Positions 25,688 through 33,642 of a stretch of 52,739 nt of DNA are shown in pieces. The position numbers and the translations under genes are program-made. A model generated the notes under the pieces. The model saw only the letters and a program-made list of their open reading frames with translations. It made no database searches and was not told the DNA's origin. The stretch spans positions 1 to 52,739 of the forward strand of contig JAHHSO010000010.1 of the NCBI GenBank assembly GCA_020025205.1, read 5' to 3'. How positions within the stretch are numbered: the stretch's first letter is position 1; every line of letters starts with the position of its first letter. The DNA is from Christensenellaceae bacterium (lineage in GTDB: Bacteria > Bacillota > Clostridia > Christensenellales > Aristaeellaceae).

Positions 25688-26487
25688 TTTTCTTCCTCCT
25701 TCACAGCACGCTGGATGCAGCCAAACAGCGCTGCCCCTGCATCTAGCGGCGCATATCGTCCCGGAAGTCCGCTTTCAACAACAACCTCCAGCCCAATGCG
25801 TACAGCTTCATCCAAATCAAGTCCATACGGCGCACTGGCCAACTCAATAATCGGCGTATTGAGCCGAATGCTTTCCAACATCGGTTTGGAAAACACACGC
25901 GCAGGCACTGTATTGACAATTATGTCCGCCTGTTCACAAACCGCTGCCATCTCCGAAAGCGGAACGGGATGCGCCCCTGCCCCGTGCGCCATACGCATCT
26001 GCTCCTCACTTCGCGCGCAGACAACGACAAACATCCCCATCGCGCACAATCTGGCTGTCAACTCCTGCCCGATACGGCCATAGCCCGTAATCAGCCCCAT
26101 CTTCCCAAGCAATGCGCCTTTACTATGCCGCAGGATGCTCAAAAGCGCGCCTTCCGCTGTCAGTTTTGCATTGAATCGAAGAAACATTTCATCCTCTTCC
26201 GGACGTACAAGGCGCTCCGCTTTTTTCAACATTTGATCTTCCGTGCCGCTTCCTGTCAGAAGCACGCTGCACGTCCCGACTGCATCCATCACCTCTTTCT
26301 GGCTGACTTGTGTGCCTGTCAGCTTTCCATCTTTAAAGCTGTGCGGCCACGGCAGCGCCACAGCATCTGTCTTTCCCGGATCATCCCCTCTTTTGAACCC
26401 CGCCTGCACAGCATCCCAGCCAGCCTGTTTGGCTGCCTGGACAAGCCCTTTCATTCGTTCGTCTCCACCCCATGCAACCAGTCGCAT
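25684..26487 (-). CDS. dpaA: Dipicolinate synthase subunit A (SpoVFA)
   Basis: The NAD(P)-dependent subunit of dipicolinate synthase, 267 aa, converting the product of DapA to dipicolinate. It has a Rossmann core (LITGYGRIGQELTARLCAMG) and the C-terminal ELASAPYGLD segment typical of SpoVFA. It is slightly shorter than the roughly 297-aa Bacillus protein. GGGAGGG precedes the ATG. A mother-cell sigma-K promoter is expected, but I could not place one convincingly in the 166 bases upstream. Confidence 0.92.
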   Translation of the reverse strand: MRLVAWGGDERMKGLVQAAKQAGWDAVQAGFKRGDDPGKTDAVALPWPHSFKDGKLTGTQVSQKEVMDAVGTCSVLLTGSGTEDQMLKKAERLVRPEEDEMFLRFNAKLTAEGALLSILRHSKGALLGKMGLITGYGRIGQELTARLCAMGMFVVVCARSEEQMRMAHGAGAHPVPLSEMAAVCEQADIIVNTVPARVFSKPMLESIRLNTPIIELASAPYGLDLDEAVRIGLEVVVESGLPGRYAPLDAGAALFGCIQRAVKEEEK

Positions 26488-26543
26488 CGCTCATCCCTCC
26501 CGGCGAACCTATGCGCCCCTTTTCAAACTCAGAACAGTCTTTC

Positions 26544-26584
26544 AAAAAACCGTCCGATGAGCTTATGCCCGTCAGACGATTTTT
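26544..26584. terminator. Second hairpin between scpB and dpaA
   Basis: CGTCCGATGAGC and GCCCGTCAGACG pair with two mismatches around TTAT, flanked by AAAAAA and TTTTT, so it could act on either strand. It lies downstream of the scpB terminator and upstream of dpaA. Confidence 0.55.
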
Positions 26585-26610
26585 ATGCGCCATCTTTTTG
26601 CTTTGCACTT

Positions 26611-26642
26611 AAAAAGCAGCCGCAATACACTTGCAGCTGCTT
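26611..26642 (-). terminator. Terminator after scpB
   Basis: On the minus strand AAGCAGCTGCAA and TTGCGGCTGCTT pair around a five-base loop, followed by TTTAAG. Confidence 0.8.
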
Positions 26643-26653
26643 CGTTTAAACGC

Positions 26654-27274
26654 TTATTCCAGTTCATGTTCTTCCAGATCAAGCTTTTCAGAAATTTTAG
26701 AAAAGTCGATTTCCGGCAGATCGGCCAGTGAATTGAGACAGAAATGCCGAAGAAACCCGTCCGTCGTTCCATAAAGAATTGGACGTCCCAGCGTCTCCTT
26801 ACGGCCAACCTCTTCAATCAGCTCCTTAGCCAGAAGCGACTGCACAGAATAATCGCACTTGACCCCGCGGATCTGCTCAATTTCCGCCTTTGTCACCGGC
26901 TGACGATACGCAATCACCGCCAGAGTCTCCATGACAGCCTGCGAAAGGGATTGTTTCTGCACGGGCTGAAGTAATTTCTCAACATAGACCGCATAGTCTG
27001 GGCGCGTAGCCAACTGGACATGTGCGCCAAAGCGAAGGAGACGAAGGCCTCGTCTGTTAAAATCATACGCGCTCTCCAGAGCATCCAGCGTCTCTTCCAG
27101 CTCTTCATCCGTCACACCCATTGCCCGGCAGATTTCTTTCTTTTCCACTGCATTGCCCATCACGAACAGAATCGCTTCTACAATCCCCACCCGTTCCTGC
27201 AAATCCAGCTTTTCAGAATTCTCCTCCGTGTTCTGCATGGTCTCCTCCGGCATCTTCTCTGTCGTCTGATCCAT
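26654..27274 (-). CDS. scpB: Chromosome segregation and condensation protein ScpB
   Basis: A winged-helix subunit of the SMC-ScpA-ScpB condensin, about 206 aa. The pattern VEAILFVMGN, VMETLAVIAYRQPVTKAEIE and LGRPILYGTTDGFL is diagnostic. Two starts are supported: ATG 27274 with AAGGAGG seven bases upstream, overlapping scpA by 62 bases, and ATG 27238 with GGAGG five bases upstream. The first is preferred for the stronger ribosome site. It ends the site-2 protease-scpA-scpB operon. Confidence 0.94.
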   Translation of the reverse strand: MDQTTEKMPEETMQNTEENSEKLDLQERVGIVEAILFVMGNAVEKKEICRAMGVTDEELEETLDALESAYDFNRRGLRLLRFGAHVQLATRPDYAVYVEKLLQPVQKQSLSQAVMETLAVIAYRQPVTKAEIEQIRGVKCDYSVQSLLAKELIEEVGRKETLGRPILYGTTDGFLRHFCLNSLADLPEIDFSKISEKLDLEEHELE

Positions 27275-28001
27275 CGTCATCCCTCCTTCCAGGCAGTATC
27301 AGAATATCCTCATAAGCAGCCTCCTGCTGGGCATGGAGCCGCCCCAGCTTCATCAATTCCAGCATGGCCAGAAAATACGAAATTATTTCATCTCGCGTCA
27401 CCTGTGCAGACAACATGTCCGAAAAAAGCACGGGGCCTTTTTTCAGCCGCGCTCTCAGGTTAAACACACACTGGTCGATGGTAAAGCGGTCGCGCGTGAT
27501 AGACCGTATCACACGCCCCGGCTCATCTTCGCGCGTCTGTCTGGCAATGATGCGCTCCAATGCGCGCACCAGCCCGTCAATAGACAACCCCGTCAATTCC
27601 ACAGTCTGCGGCGGCAGCGCATATTCCTCCGGCAGCTTTGAAAAAATCTGCATGGCAGTCTGTTCAAATTCCTTCATGCGCCCTGCGCTCTCCTTATAGA
27701 GCTTGTACTCCTCCAGACGCCTGATGAGTGCCTGCTCCGGCGACTCTTCGCCATCTTCCATCGGCTCCGGGGGACGCGGCAGAAGCGCGCGCGACTTGAT
27801 TTCAAGCAGCGTTGCCGCCATGGTTAAAAACTCACTGGCCACATCCATATCCAGTTCGTCCAGCCCATCCAGCGATGCAAGATACTGCTCCGTGATCTCA
27901 GAGACAAAAATGTCCTTGATGTCCACCTTTGCCTTGGTTATCAGGTGCAAAAGGAGATCAAGCGGCCCCTCAAACTGTTTGAGGGAAACGTAATACGCCA
28001 T
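27213..28001 (-). CDS. scpA: Chromosome segregation and condensation protein ScpA
   Basis: The kleisin subunit that bridges SMC heads, 262 aa. The N-terminal SMC-binding helix region (YVSLKQFEGPLDLLLHLI) and the C-terminal winged helix (TRDEIISYFLAMLELMKLG) are clear. An unusual acidic Asp/Glu/Gly/His-rich tail of about 20 residues follows the normal end of the family, encoded where scpB begins in another frame. It starts three bases after the protease gene ends. Confidence 0.94.
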   Translation of the reverse strand: MAYYVSLKQFEGPLDLLLHLITKAKVDIKDIFVSEITEQYLASLDGLDELDMDVASEFLTMAATLLEIKSRALLPRPPEPMEDGEESPEQALIRRLEEYKLYKESAGRMKEFEQTAMQIFSKLPEEYALPPQTVELTGLSIDGLVRALERIIARQTREDEPGRVIRSITRDRFTIDQCVFNLRARLKKGPVLFSDMLSAQVTRDEIISYFLAMLELMKLGRLHAQQEAAYEDILILPGRRDDDGSDDREDAGGDHAEHGGEF

Positions 28002-28004
28002 CGC

Positions 28005-28784
28005 TTACCCCCAGATTCCCGAAATGGGCAGAAGAATCAATTTCTGAGCGGGATAAACCACGGCACTGATCACGCGCCCCAGAATGCCCTGCGCCGAAAG
28101 AATCAGCACAATCAGCATCCCAATCTGAAAGGCTCGGTGGGAAAGCTGAAAACGCCCCTTGAACACAATATCATTGAACACATGGTATCCATCCAGCGGC
28201 GGAAGTGGAATGAAATTGAACACCGCCAGATTGAGATTCACCAGCGCTGCATACGAAAACAGACGCACAAACGGCACCAGCCATTCGTGTGCAATCAGCG
28301 GGCCGAAATCCTGAACAGCTGTGCCGGACATCACCGACCAGACCGCATTATAGCGGTAACTCACCACTGTGCTCAGGCCCACTTCTCTGAGCACATCAGC
28401 ATCCCACATATACGCGCTGCACAGTACAGACAGATATGTCAAAATGACAAAAAGAATCATATTGACCGTGATGCCTGCCAGAGACACAGCCAGATCGTCT
28501 TTCCTTTTGTCCCCTTTGAAATTATATGGATTGACCGGAACAGGCTTTGCATAGCCAAAGCCCACAAAAAACATCAAAAGCGTGCCGAATGGATCAAGGT
28601 GAGCCAGCGGATTGAGCGTCATGCGGCCCATGCGTTTGGCCGTATCGTCTCCGCACCGGTACGCAACATAGGCATGTGCCCACTCATGGCAGCACAGGCC
28701 TATCAAAACAGCCATCATCCGAAAGAAAGCCTGATCGAAAAACGCAAGAGGCTCCTGAAAGAGCGTCGCCAGATAGTCAAACAT
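28005..28784 (-). CDS. Site-2 protease family membrane metalloprotease (M50, YwhC-like)
   Basis: About 259 aa with five or six membrane segments. The zinc motif HEWAH lies in the first one, and a later NPLAHLDPFGT segment corresponds to the family's third metal ligand (N-P-x-x-H-x-D). This branch of M50 proteases lies next to scpA in many Firmicutes; its substrate is unknown. The start at ATG 28784 has AGGAG about seven bases upstream; an in-frame GTG/ATG farther upstream lacks a ribosome site. Confidence 0.9.
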   Translation of the reverse strand: MFDYLATLFQEPLAFFDQAFFRMMAVLIGLCCHEWAHAYVAYRCGDDTAKRMGRMTLNPLAHLDPFGTLLMFFVGFGYAKPVPVNPYNFKGDKRKDDLAVSLAGITVNMILFVILTYLSVLCSAYMWDADVLREVGLSTVVSYRYNAVWSVMSGTAVQDFGPLIAHEWLVPFVRLFSYAALVNLNLAVFNFIPLPPLDGYHVFNDIVFKGRFQLSHRAFQIGMLIVLILSAQGILGRVISAVVYPAQKLILLPISGIWG

Positions 28785-28837
28785 ACCTTTTCTCCTGACT
28801 GAACGGGTCATACCGCCCGTGTTTGTATATCTTCATT

Positions 28838-28866
28838 ATCTTATCTCATGTTTCCTCATGCGTCAA
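28838..28866 (-). promoter_or_regulatory. Sigma-A promoter of site-2 protease-scpA-scpB
   Basis: TTGACG, 17 bases, TAAGAT on the minus strand, about 55 bases before the start codon. It lies downstream of the terminator of the small-RNA unit, so the operon does not need that promoter. Confidence 0.8.
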
Positions 28867-28924
28867 GCCTTACTCAATGATTCTGTCGCATATCTGAAAA
28901 TGCCTGAGCAGATATGCTTTTTTC

Positions 28925-28958
28925 AAAAAACATCCTCCTGCTGGGGGAGACAGGAGGA
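28925..28958 (-). terminator. Terminator of the candidate small RNA
   Basis: On the minus strand TCCTCCTG and CAGGAGGA form a perfect eight-base stem around a ten-base loop, followed by TG and TTTTTT. Confidence 0.88.
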
Positions 28959-29082
28959 CGCCGTCAGCAGGAAAATACCTGCCGGCTCGCTGTTAGTCTA
29001 TTTTAATTCTTGCCTGTCTGAAAATCCGCCGCTTCAAGCTGTCTGCTCTTTTCTTTACAGGCTCTTGTTCAATTCACCCTCT
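28925..29082 (-). ncRNA. Candidate small non-coding RNA, about 155 nt
   Basis: A perfect promoter at 29089-29117 and an intrinsic terminator at 28925-28958 delimit a transcript with no ORF that has a ribosome site. Predicted stems from 5' to 3' are GCCTGT with ACAGGC (closing a 50-base hairpin), GCCGGCAGG with CCTGCTGACGGC (three-base bulge, loop TATTTT), and the terminator. AGACAGG in the first hairpin is also complementary to CCTGTCT in the terminator's left arm and loop. I could not match it to 6S RNA, SRP RNA, T-box or a known riboswitch. It may be a small RNA or a leader of the protease-scpAB operon, though that operon has its own promoter. Confidence 0.6.
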
Positions 29083-29088
29083 GTATGA

Positions 29089-29117
29089 ATTATACCAAAT
29101 TAAATATATTACGTCAA
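29089..29117 (-). promoter_or_regulatory. Sigma-A promoter of the candidate small RNA
   Basis: TTGACG, exactly 17 bases, perfect TATAAT on the minus strand; among the best promoters in the window. Confidence 0.88.
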
Positions 29118-29211
29118 CTCTTTTTGATTATTTTGAATAGATTTGATCTTTGCACCCTCTTTTGTTTCTTCTGGATACGCAAATTTTCAAAAGATTCTCT
29201 TTTCCCTGTTG

Positions 29212-29240
29212 TTGACGCTCGCAAAAAAAAGCTTTACAAT
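29212..29240 (+). promoter_or_regulatory. Sigma-A promoter of the 29288 gene and dnaE
   Basis: TTGACG, 17 bases, TACAAT on the plus strand, about 45 bases before the start codon. It diverges from the small-RNA promoter. Confidence 0.82.
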
Positions 29241-29287
29241 AAAAGAGACTCAAGCATACGCACTCAAGAACCATGATAAGGAGATTT

Positions 29288-29842
29288 ATGAATAAGAAAA
29301 ACACCCTTCAATATATTGCAGCCATCGTTTGCTGCTTTCTTGCGGGCTGCCTCATCGCCCTTGGCCTTCAAGCCTACGACCGGCATTCTGACGACATCAA
29401 ACCGATCGAAAATGGGCAGACCATCGACTTTTCGGCCTATGGCTTCAATGTGACTGTTCCAGAAGATTTCTCGCTTAACGATTACACCTCCAACAATCTG
29501 GCCGAAGGCGGCAAAGCCCTTTTTGCTGGCTGCACATATGGCACAGCAGGCGAGCTTTATCTGTTCTGTTACGAAAACGAATCCAGAGACAATCTGTCTT
29601 CCTACCCGCAAAAAGAAGTCATTTCCTATTATATGCAGGCCGGCATGGAAGACGTGCGCATACGCTCTTTAGGCGGACGCCCGTTCATCTCCTACCGTGC
29701 CATCGTTCAAAGGGACAACACGCTGGAAGAATGGTATACCTACGAAACCTGGGATGAGGACATACAGATTTCCTTTGAAACGCGCATGACCCCCGATCAG
29801 GTTCTGCCCATCCTGACAACGCTCACGTTCACAAATCCATAA
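29288..29842 (+). CDS. Unknown membrane-anchored protein or lipoprotein
   Basis: A 184-aa protein not recognised by family. The N-terminus has a hydrophobic stretch (about 8-28) containing a lipobox-like LAGC ending at Cys21; because hydrophobic residues continue past the cysteine, a simple membrane anchor is equally possible. The extracytoplasmic part of about 150 residues alternates strands and helices (FNVTVPEDFSLNDY, then VISYYMQAGMEDVRI), a pattern like small PsbP/Mog1-type folds; that is only an impression. AAGGAG lies four bases before the ATG. It is 12 bases upstream of dnaE and shares its promoter. Confidence 0.7.
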   Translation: MNKKNTLQYIAAIVCCFLAGCLIALGLQAYDRHSDDIKPIENGQTIDFSAYGFNVTVPEDFSLNDYTSNNLAEGGKALFAGCTYGTAGELYLFCYENESRDNLSSYPQKEVISYYMQAGMEDVRIRSLGGRPFISYRAIVQRDNTLEEWYTYETWDEDIQISFETRMTPDQVLPILTTLTFTNP

Positions 29843-29854
29843 GGAGCATGCATC

Positions 29855-32800
29855 ATGGCTTTCGCACATCTTCATCTTCATACAGAATACAGCCTTCTGG
29901 ACGGCGCCAACCGCATCGGCCCGCTTCTTGACCGCATCAAAGAGCTGGGCATGGATGCCTGCGCCATTACAGACCATGGTGTCATGTATGGTGTCGTAGA
30001 CTTTTACACCGAAGCAAAAAAGCGCGGCATTCACCCCGTCATCGGCTGTGAAATCTATACCTGCGATAACATGGACAGCCGTACAAGCGGCATGAACCAC
30101 CTGATTCTCCTGTGTGAAACGCAGGAAGGCTATCAGAATCTAACCAAGCTTGTGTCCGAAGCCTGGACGCGCGGCTTCTATTATCGTCCGCGTGTCGATC
30201 TGGAGTGTTTAAAGCGTTATTCTAAGGGGCTTATCGCTTCCAGCGCGTGCCTGTCCGGTAAAATTCCGCGTCTGCTTCTGGATGGCCTTTTTGAATCTGC
30301 CTGCGAACACGCGCTGCATATGCAGGAAATCTTCGGCAAAGGCAATTACTTTATCGAACTGATGGATCATGGCATCGAAAACGAAAGACGCGTTCTGCCG
30401 GAGCTTGTTCGCCTCAGCCGCGAAACCGGCATTCCCCTCATCTGCACAAACGACTGTCACTATCTGCGCAAAGAAGATGCCGATGCGCAGGAGGTCCTCA
30501 TGTGCATTCAGACCGGCAAAACACTGGATGACACCAACCGCATGCGCATGGAGACGCGCGAACTTTATGTCAAGAGCGAAGAAGAAATGCTTGCTGTGTT
30601 TCCAGAATACCAGGAAGCACTGGATCGCACGGAAGAAATCGCCAAGCGCTGCCATGTTGAATTTGTTTTCGGCGAGACAAAGCTCCCCCGTTTTCCCACT
30701 GAAAACGGCGAAACCAGCGAGCAGATGTTCCGCCGCCTATGCGAAAAAGGGCTTGCCGAGCGCTATCAGCCCATCACGCAGGAAGCACGTGAGCGCATGG
30801 AATACGAAATTGGCGTTATCTCCAAGATGGGTTATGTCGATTACTTCCTGATTGTCTGGGACTTTATCAATTATGCCCGCAGCCAGAACATCGTCGTCGG
30901 CCCTGGCCGAGGCTCCGGCGCCGGTTCCATTGTCGCCTACTGCCTGTATATTACCCAGCTTGACCCGCTCAAATATAATTTGCTGTTTGAACGCTTCCTG
31001 AATCCCGAGCGCGTGTCCATGCCGGATATTGATGTGGATTTCTGTTATGAACGTCGTCAGGAAGTCATCGACTATGTCGCCCGCCGCTATGGCGCGGATC
31101 ACGTCAGCCAGATCATTACGTTCGGAACGATGTCTGCCCGCGCTGTCGTTCGCGACGTTGGCCGCGTGCTGGGCTATCCATATGCCGAAGTAGACGCTGT
31201 GTCCAAGTCGATCCCGTTCGAGCCGAACATGACGCTCAAACATGCTTTGGAATTATCCCCTGAACTGCGCAAAAACTATCAGGAAGATCCGCGCGTAACG
31301 CGGCTGATCCATACCAGCATGGCGCTTGAAGGTCTGCCGCGTCATGCTTCCACTCACGCTGCGGGTGTCCTCATCACAGACAAACCCGTCACCGATTATG
31401 TCCCGCTTCAACGCAATGATGACGTGATCACCACGCAGTTCCCTATGGGAACCATCGAACGGCTCGGCCTTTTAAAGATGGACTTTCTGGGGCTTCGGAC
31501 GTTGACTGTCATCCGGGATACGCTTGATCTGATGCGCGAAACCGGCGTTGATATGCGTGCTGAAGACATTCCGCTGGATGATCATGCTGTCTATGACATG
31601 ATTTCTGAAGGCGAAACAGACGGTGTGTTCCAGCTTGAATCCGGCGGCATGCGCAACTTTTTGACCAACATGAAGCCGCAGAACTTTGAAGACATCATCG
31701 CTGCCATTTCCCTTTATCGTCCCGGACCGATGGACTCCATCCCCCGCTATATCGAAGGCAAAAATAACCCCGATTCCATCCACTATCTGCACGAGAAGCT
31801 CAAGCCTATTCTGGATGTTACCTATGGCTGCATGGTCTATCAGGAGCAGGTCATGCAGATTGTGCGCGATCTTGCAGGTTATTCCTATGGCCGAAGCGAC
31901 CTTGTCCGGCGTGCCATGGCTAAAAAGAAGCACGACGTCATGGCCAAGGAACGTGAAATTTTCATCAACGGCCTTGTGGAAGATGGAAAGGTCGTTGTTC
32001 CCGGCTGTGTCCGAAACGGCGTAGATGCCCAAACCGCCGATCAACTCTTCGATGAAATGACCGCCTTCGCTTCCTACGCCTTCAATAAATCTCATGCCGC
32101 CGCTTACGGTGTTGTCGCCGTGCGCACAGGCTGGCTCAAGTGCCATTATCCCGTTCAGTTTTTCGCTGCGCTCCTCAATTCTGTCTCCTCAGACAGCGGA
32201 AAAGTTGCAGAATACTCACAATACTGCCGCAAGCATGGCATCCCGCTGCTCCCTCCGGACATCAACAGGAGTGTGCGGCGTTTCTCCGTCGGCCACGATT
32301 CAAACAACACTCCGGGCATTCGTTTTGGCCTGGGTGCCATTAAATCCTGCGGCGAAAAGGCCATCGACTCCATCATCGCCCAGCGCAAAAAGGGCGGGCC
32401 ATACAAAGACATCTTCGATTTCTGCCAGCGTATGGATGGAGAGCAGGTGAACAAGCGTGTCGTTGAATCGCTGATTCTTTCCGGCGCATTCGACTGCACC
32501 GGTGCTCACCGCGCACAGCTGATGGCCGTGTATGAATCTGCGCTGGATGGTGCCGCCAAGACACGCAAAAACAACGTCCGCGGTCAGCTTTCTCTCTTTG
32601 GCGATGGCCTGATTGAAGACGTCAATCCGCCTCTTCCCAATCTGCCGGAATACAATCTGCGCACGCGGCTAAGCTTTGAAAAGAGCGTAACCGGTCTTTA
32701 CATCACCGGTCATCCGCTTAGCGATTATACAAAAGCGTTGTCCGCCATGAGCATGAACACCTCCCGTTTGGCTCAGCTGCTGGATGCGCCCGATCACGGC

Positions 32801-33325
32801 CTTTCCCACGATGGTCAGCGCGTGACGATGGGCGGCATGCTCACCGAAGTGCGCCAGAAAGCAACAAGAGCCGGCAATCTGATGGGCTTTGCCACGCTGG
32901 AAGACCTGACAGGCACCATCGAAGCCCTGATCTTCCCCAAAGTTTTGGAACAGGTCAGCCCCGATCTCATCCCTGATTCGTCCGTCATCTTCTCCGGCCG
33001 CCTGTCTATCCGCGAGGATGAAGACCCCAAGCTGCTTCTGGACACCATTTCTCCGCTTCCATCCAATCAGGAAGCCGAAAAAATCACTTCCCGCGATCAG
33101 CAGCTGCCAGGCAGCACACTCTGGCTCCGTCTTCCTTCTGAAAGTGCCATTTCGATGGTTCGCCCCATTCTTTCCCGCGCACACGGCACAATCAGTGTGA
33201 TTCTGTACATTGAATCCACCGGTGCAAAGCTGCGCGCCCCGGAAAGCCTCTTCGTTCGTCCCACGCAAACCCTTATGGATGCCCTGTGTGAGATATTGGG
33301 AGCAAAGAATGTGGTGCTCAAATAA
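29855..33325 (+). CDS. dnaE: DNA polymerase III alpha subunit DnaE
   Basis: A replicative C-family polymerase of 1156 aa. The PHP domain begins at once (HLHLHTEYSLLDG), the palm carries the catalytic PDIDVDF (Asp391, Asp393), the finger/thumb region follows, then tandem helix-hairpin-helix and an OB-fold domain (GQRVTMGGMLTEV near residue 990). No exonuclease domain is inserted, so it is DnaE and not PolC. AAGGAG lies eight bases before the ATG. Confidence 0.97.
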   Translation: MAFAHLHLHTEYSLLDGANRIGPLLDRIKELGMDACAITDHGVMYGVVDFYTEAKKRGIHPVIGCEIYTCDNMDSRTSGMNHLILLCETQEGYQNLTKLVSEAWTRGFYYRPRVDLECLKRYSKGLIASSACLSGKIPRLLLDGLFESACEHALHMQEIFGKGNYFIELMDHGIENERRVLPELVRLSRETGIPLICTNDCHYLRKEDADAQEVLMCIQTGKTLDDTNRMRMETRELYVKSEEEMLAVFPEYQEALDRTEEIAKRCHVEFVFGETKLPRFPTENGETSEQMFRRLCEKGLAERYQPITQEARERMEYEIGVISKMGYVDYFLIVWDFINYARSQNIVVGPGRGSGAGSIVAYCLYITQLDPLKYNLLFERFLNPERVSMPDIDVDFCYERRQEVIDYVARRYGADHVSQIITFGTMSARAVVRDVGRVLGYPYAEVDAVSKSIPFEPNMTLKHALELSPELRKNYQEDPRVTRLIHTSMALEGLPRHASTHAAGVLITDKPVTDYVPLQRNDDVITTQFPMGTIERLGLLKMDFLGLRTLTVIRDTLDLMRETGVDMRAEDIPLDDHAVYDMISEGETDGVFQLESGGMRNFLTNMKPQNFEDIIAAISLYRPGPMDSIPRYIEGKNNPDSIHYLHEKLKPILDVTYGCMVYQEQVMQIVRDLAGYSYGRSDLVRRAMAKKKHDVMAKEREIFINGLVEDGKVVVPGCVRNGVDAQTADQLFDEMTAFASYAFNKSHAAAYGVVAVRTGWLKCHYPVQFFAALLNSVSSDSGKVAEYSQYCRKHGIPLLPPDINRSVRRFSVGHDSNNTPGIRFGLGAIKSCGEKAIDSIIAQRKKGGPYKDIFDFCQRMDGEQVNKRVVESLILSGAFDCTGAHRAQLMAVYESALDGAAKTRKNNVRGQLSLFGDGLIEDVNPPLPNLPEYNLRTRLSFEKSVTGLYITGHPLSDYTKALSAMSMNTSRLAQLLDAPDHGLSHDGQRVTMGGMLTEVRQKATRAGNLMGFATLEDLTGTIEALIFPKVLEQVSPDLIPDSSVIFSGRLSIREDEDPKLLLDTISPLPSNQEAEKITSRDQQLPGSTLWLRLPSESAISMVRPILSRAHGTISVILYIESTGAKLRAPESLFVRPTQTLMDALCEILGAKNVVLK

Positions 33326-33642
33326 CCCCATCAGACTCTTTCATCATGTCGCTCATCTGTACGTTTCATTAACAGCGCTGCACGCACGGCCTTCGTTTTT
33401 CCTGACAAAGTCTTCCCTGCATGCAGCCATTTTATTGCATGGGCTGCATGACTGATTTTGTCTGTTCACAGCATTTTGAAGGTAATCGCAGCACTCATTT
33501 CTGAAAAAACAAAAAGTGCGAGCAGGCAGTTCCTGCTCGCACTTTTTGTAAGCCGCTAACCAGCGGAAATTCAAAAGATATTCACCATTTAATCCGAGAC
33601 TTGCAGAATCAAAAGCCGATTCACTGCATGTGCTCCTCTGAA
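33326..33642. other. Intergenic region after dnaE
   Basis: This 317-base gap lies between convergent genes. A nine-base perfect hairpin (CATGCAGCC / GGCTGCATG, 33420-33450) lies about 100 bases after dnaE and has only a weak T-tract. The main terminator is at 33511-33547. No gene was recognised. Confidence 0.6.
33511..33547. terminator. Strong bidirectional terminator
   Basis: AAAAAGTGCGAGCAGG and CCTGCTCGCACTTTTT form a perfect 16-base inverted repeat around a five-base loop, between convergent dnaE and the CmpB-like gene. Confidence 0.93.

Noticed and set aside
26488..26653. CATAGGTT and CATAAGCT upstream of dpaA as sigma-K -10 elements
   Set aside because: No matching -35 at proper spacing could be found for either.
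28925..29082. T-box or SAM riboswitch in the leader-like RNA
   Set aside because: No GGGTGGTACCGCG-type T-box sequence or S-box core is present.
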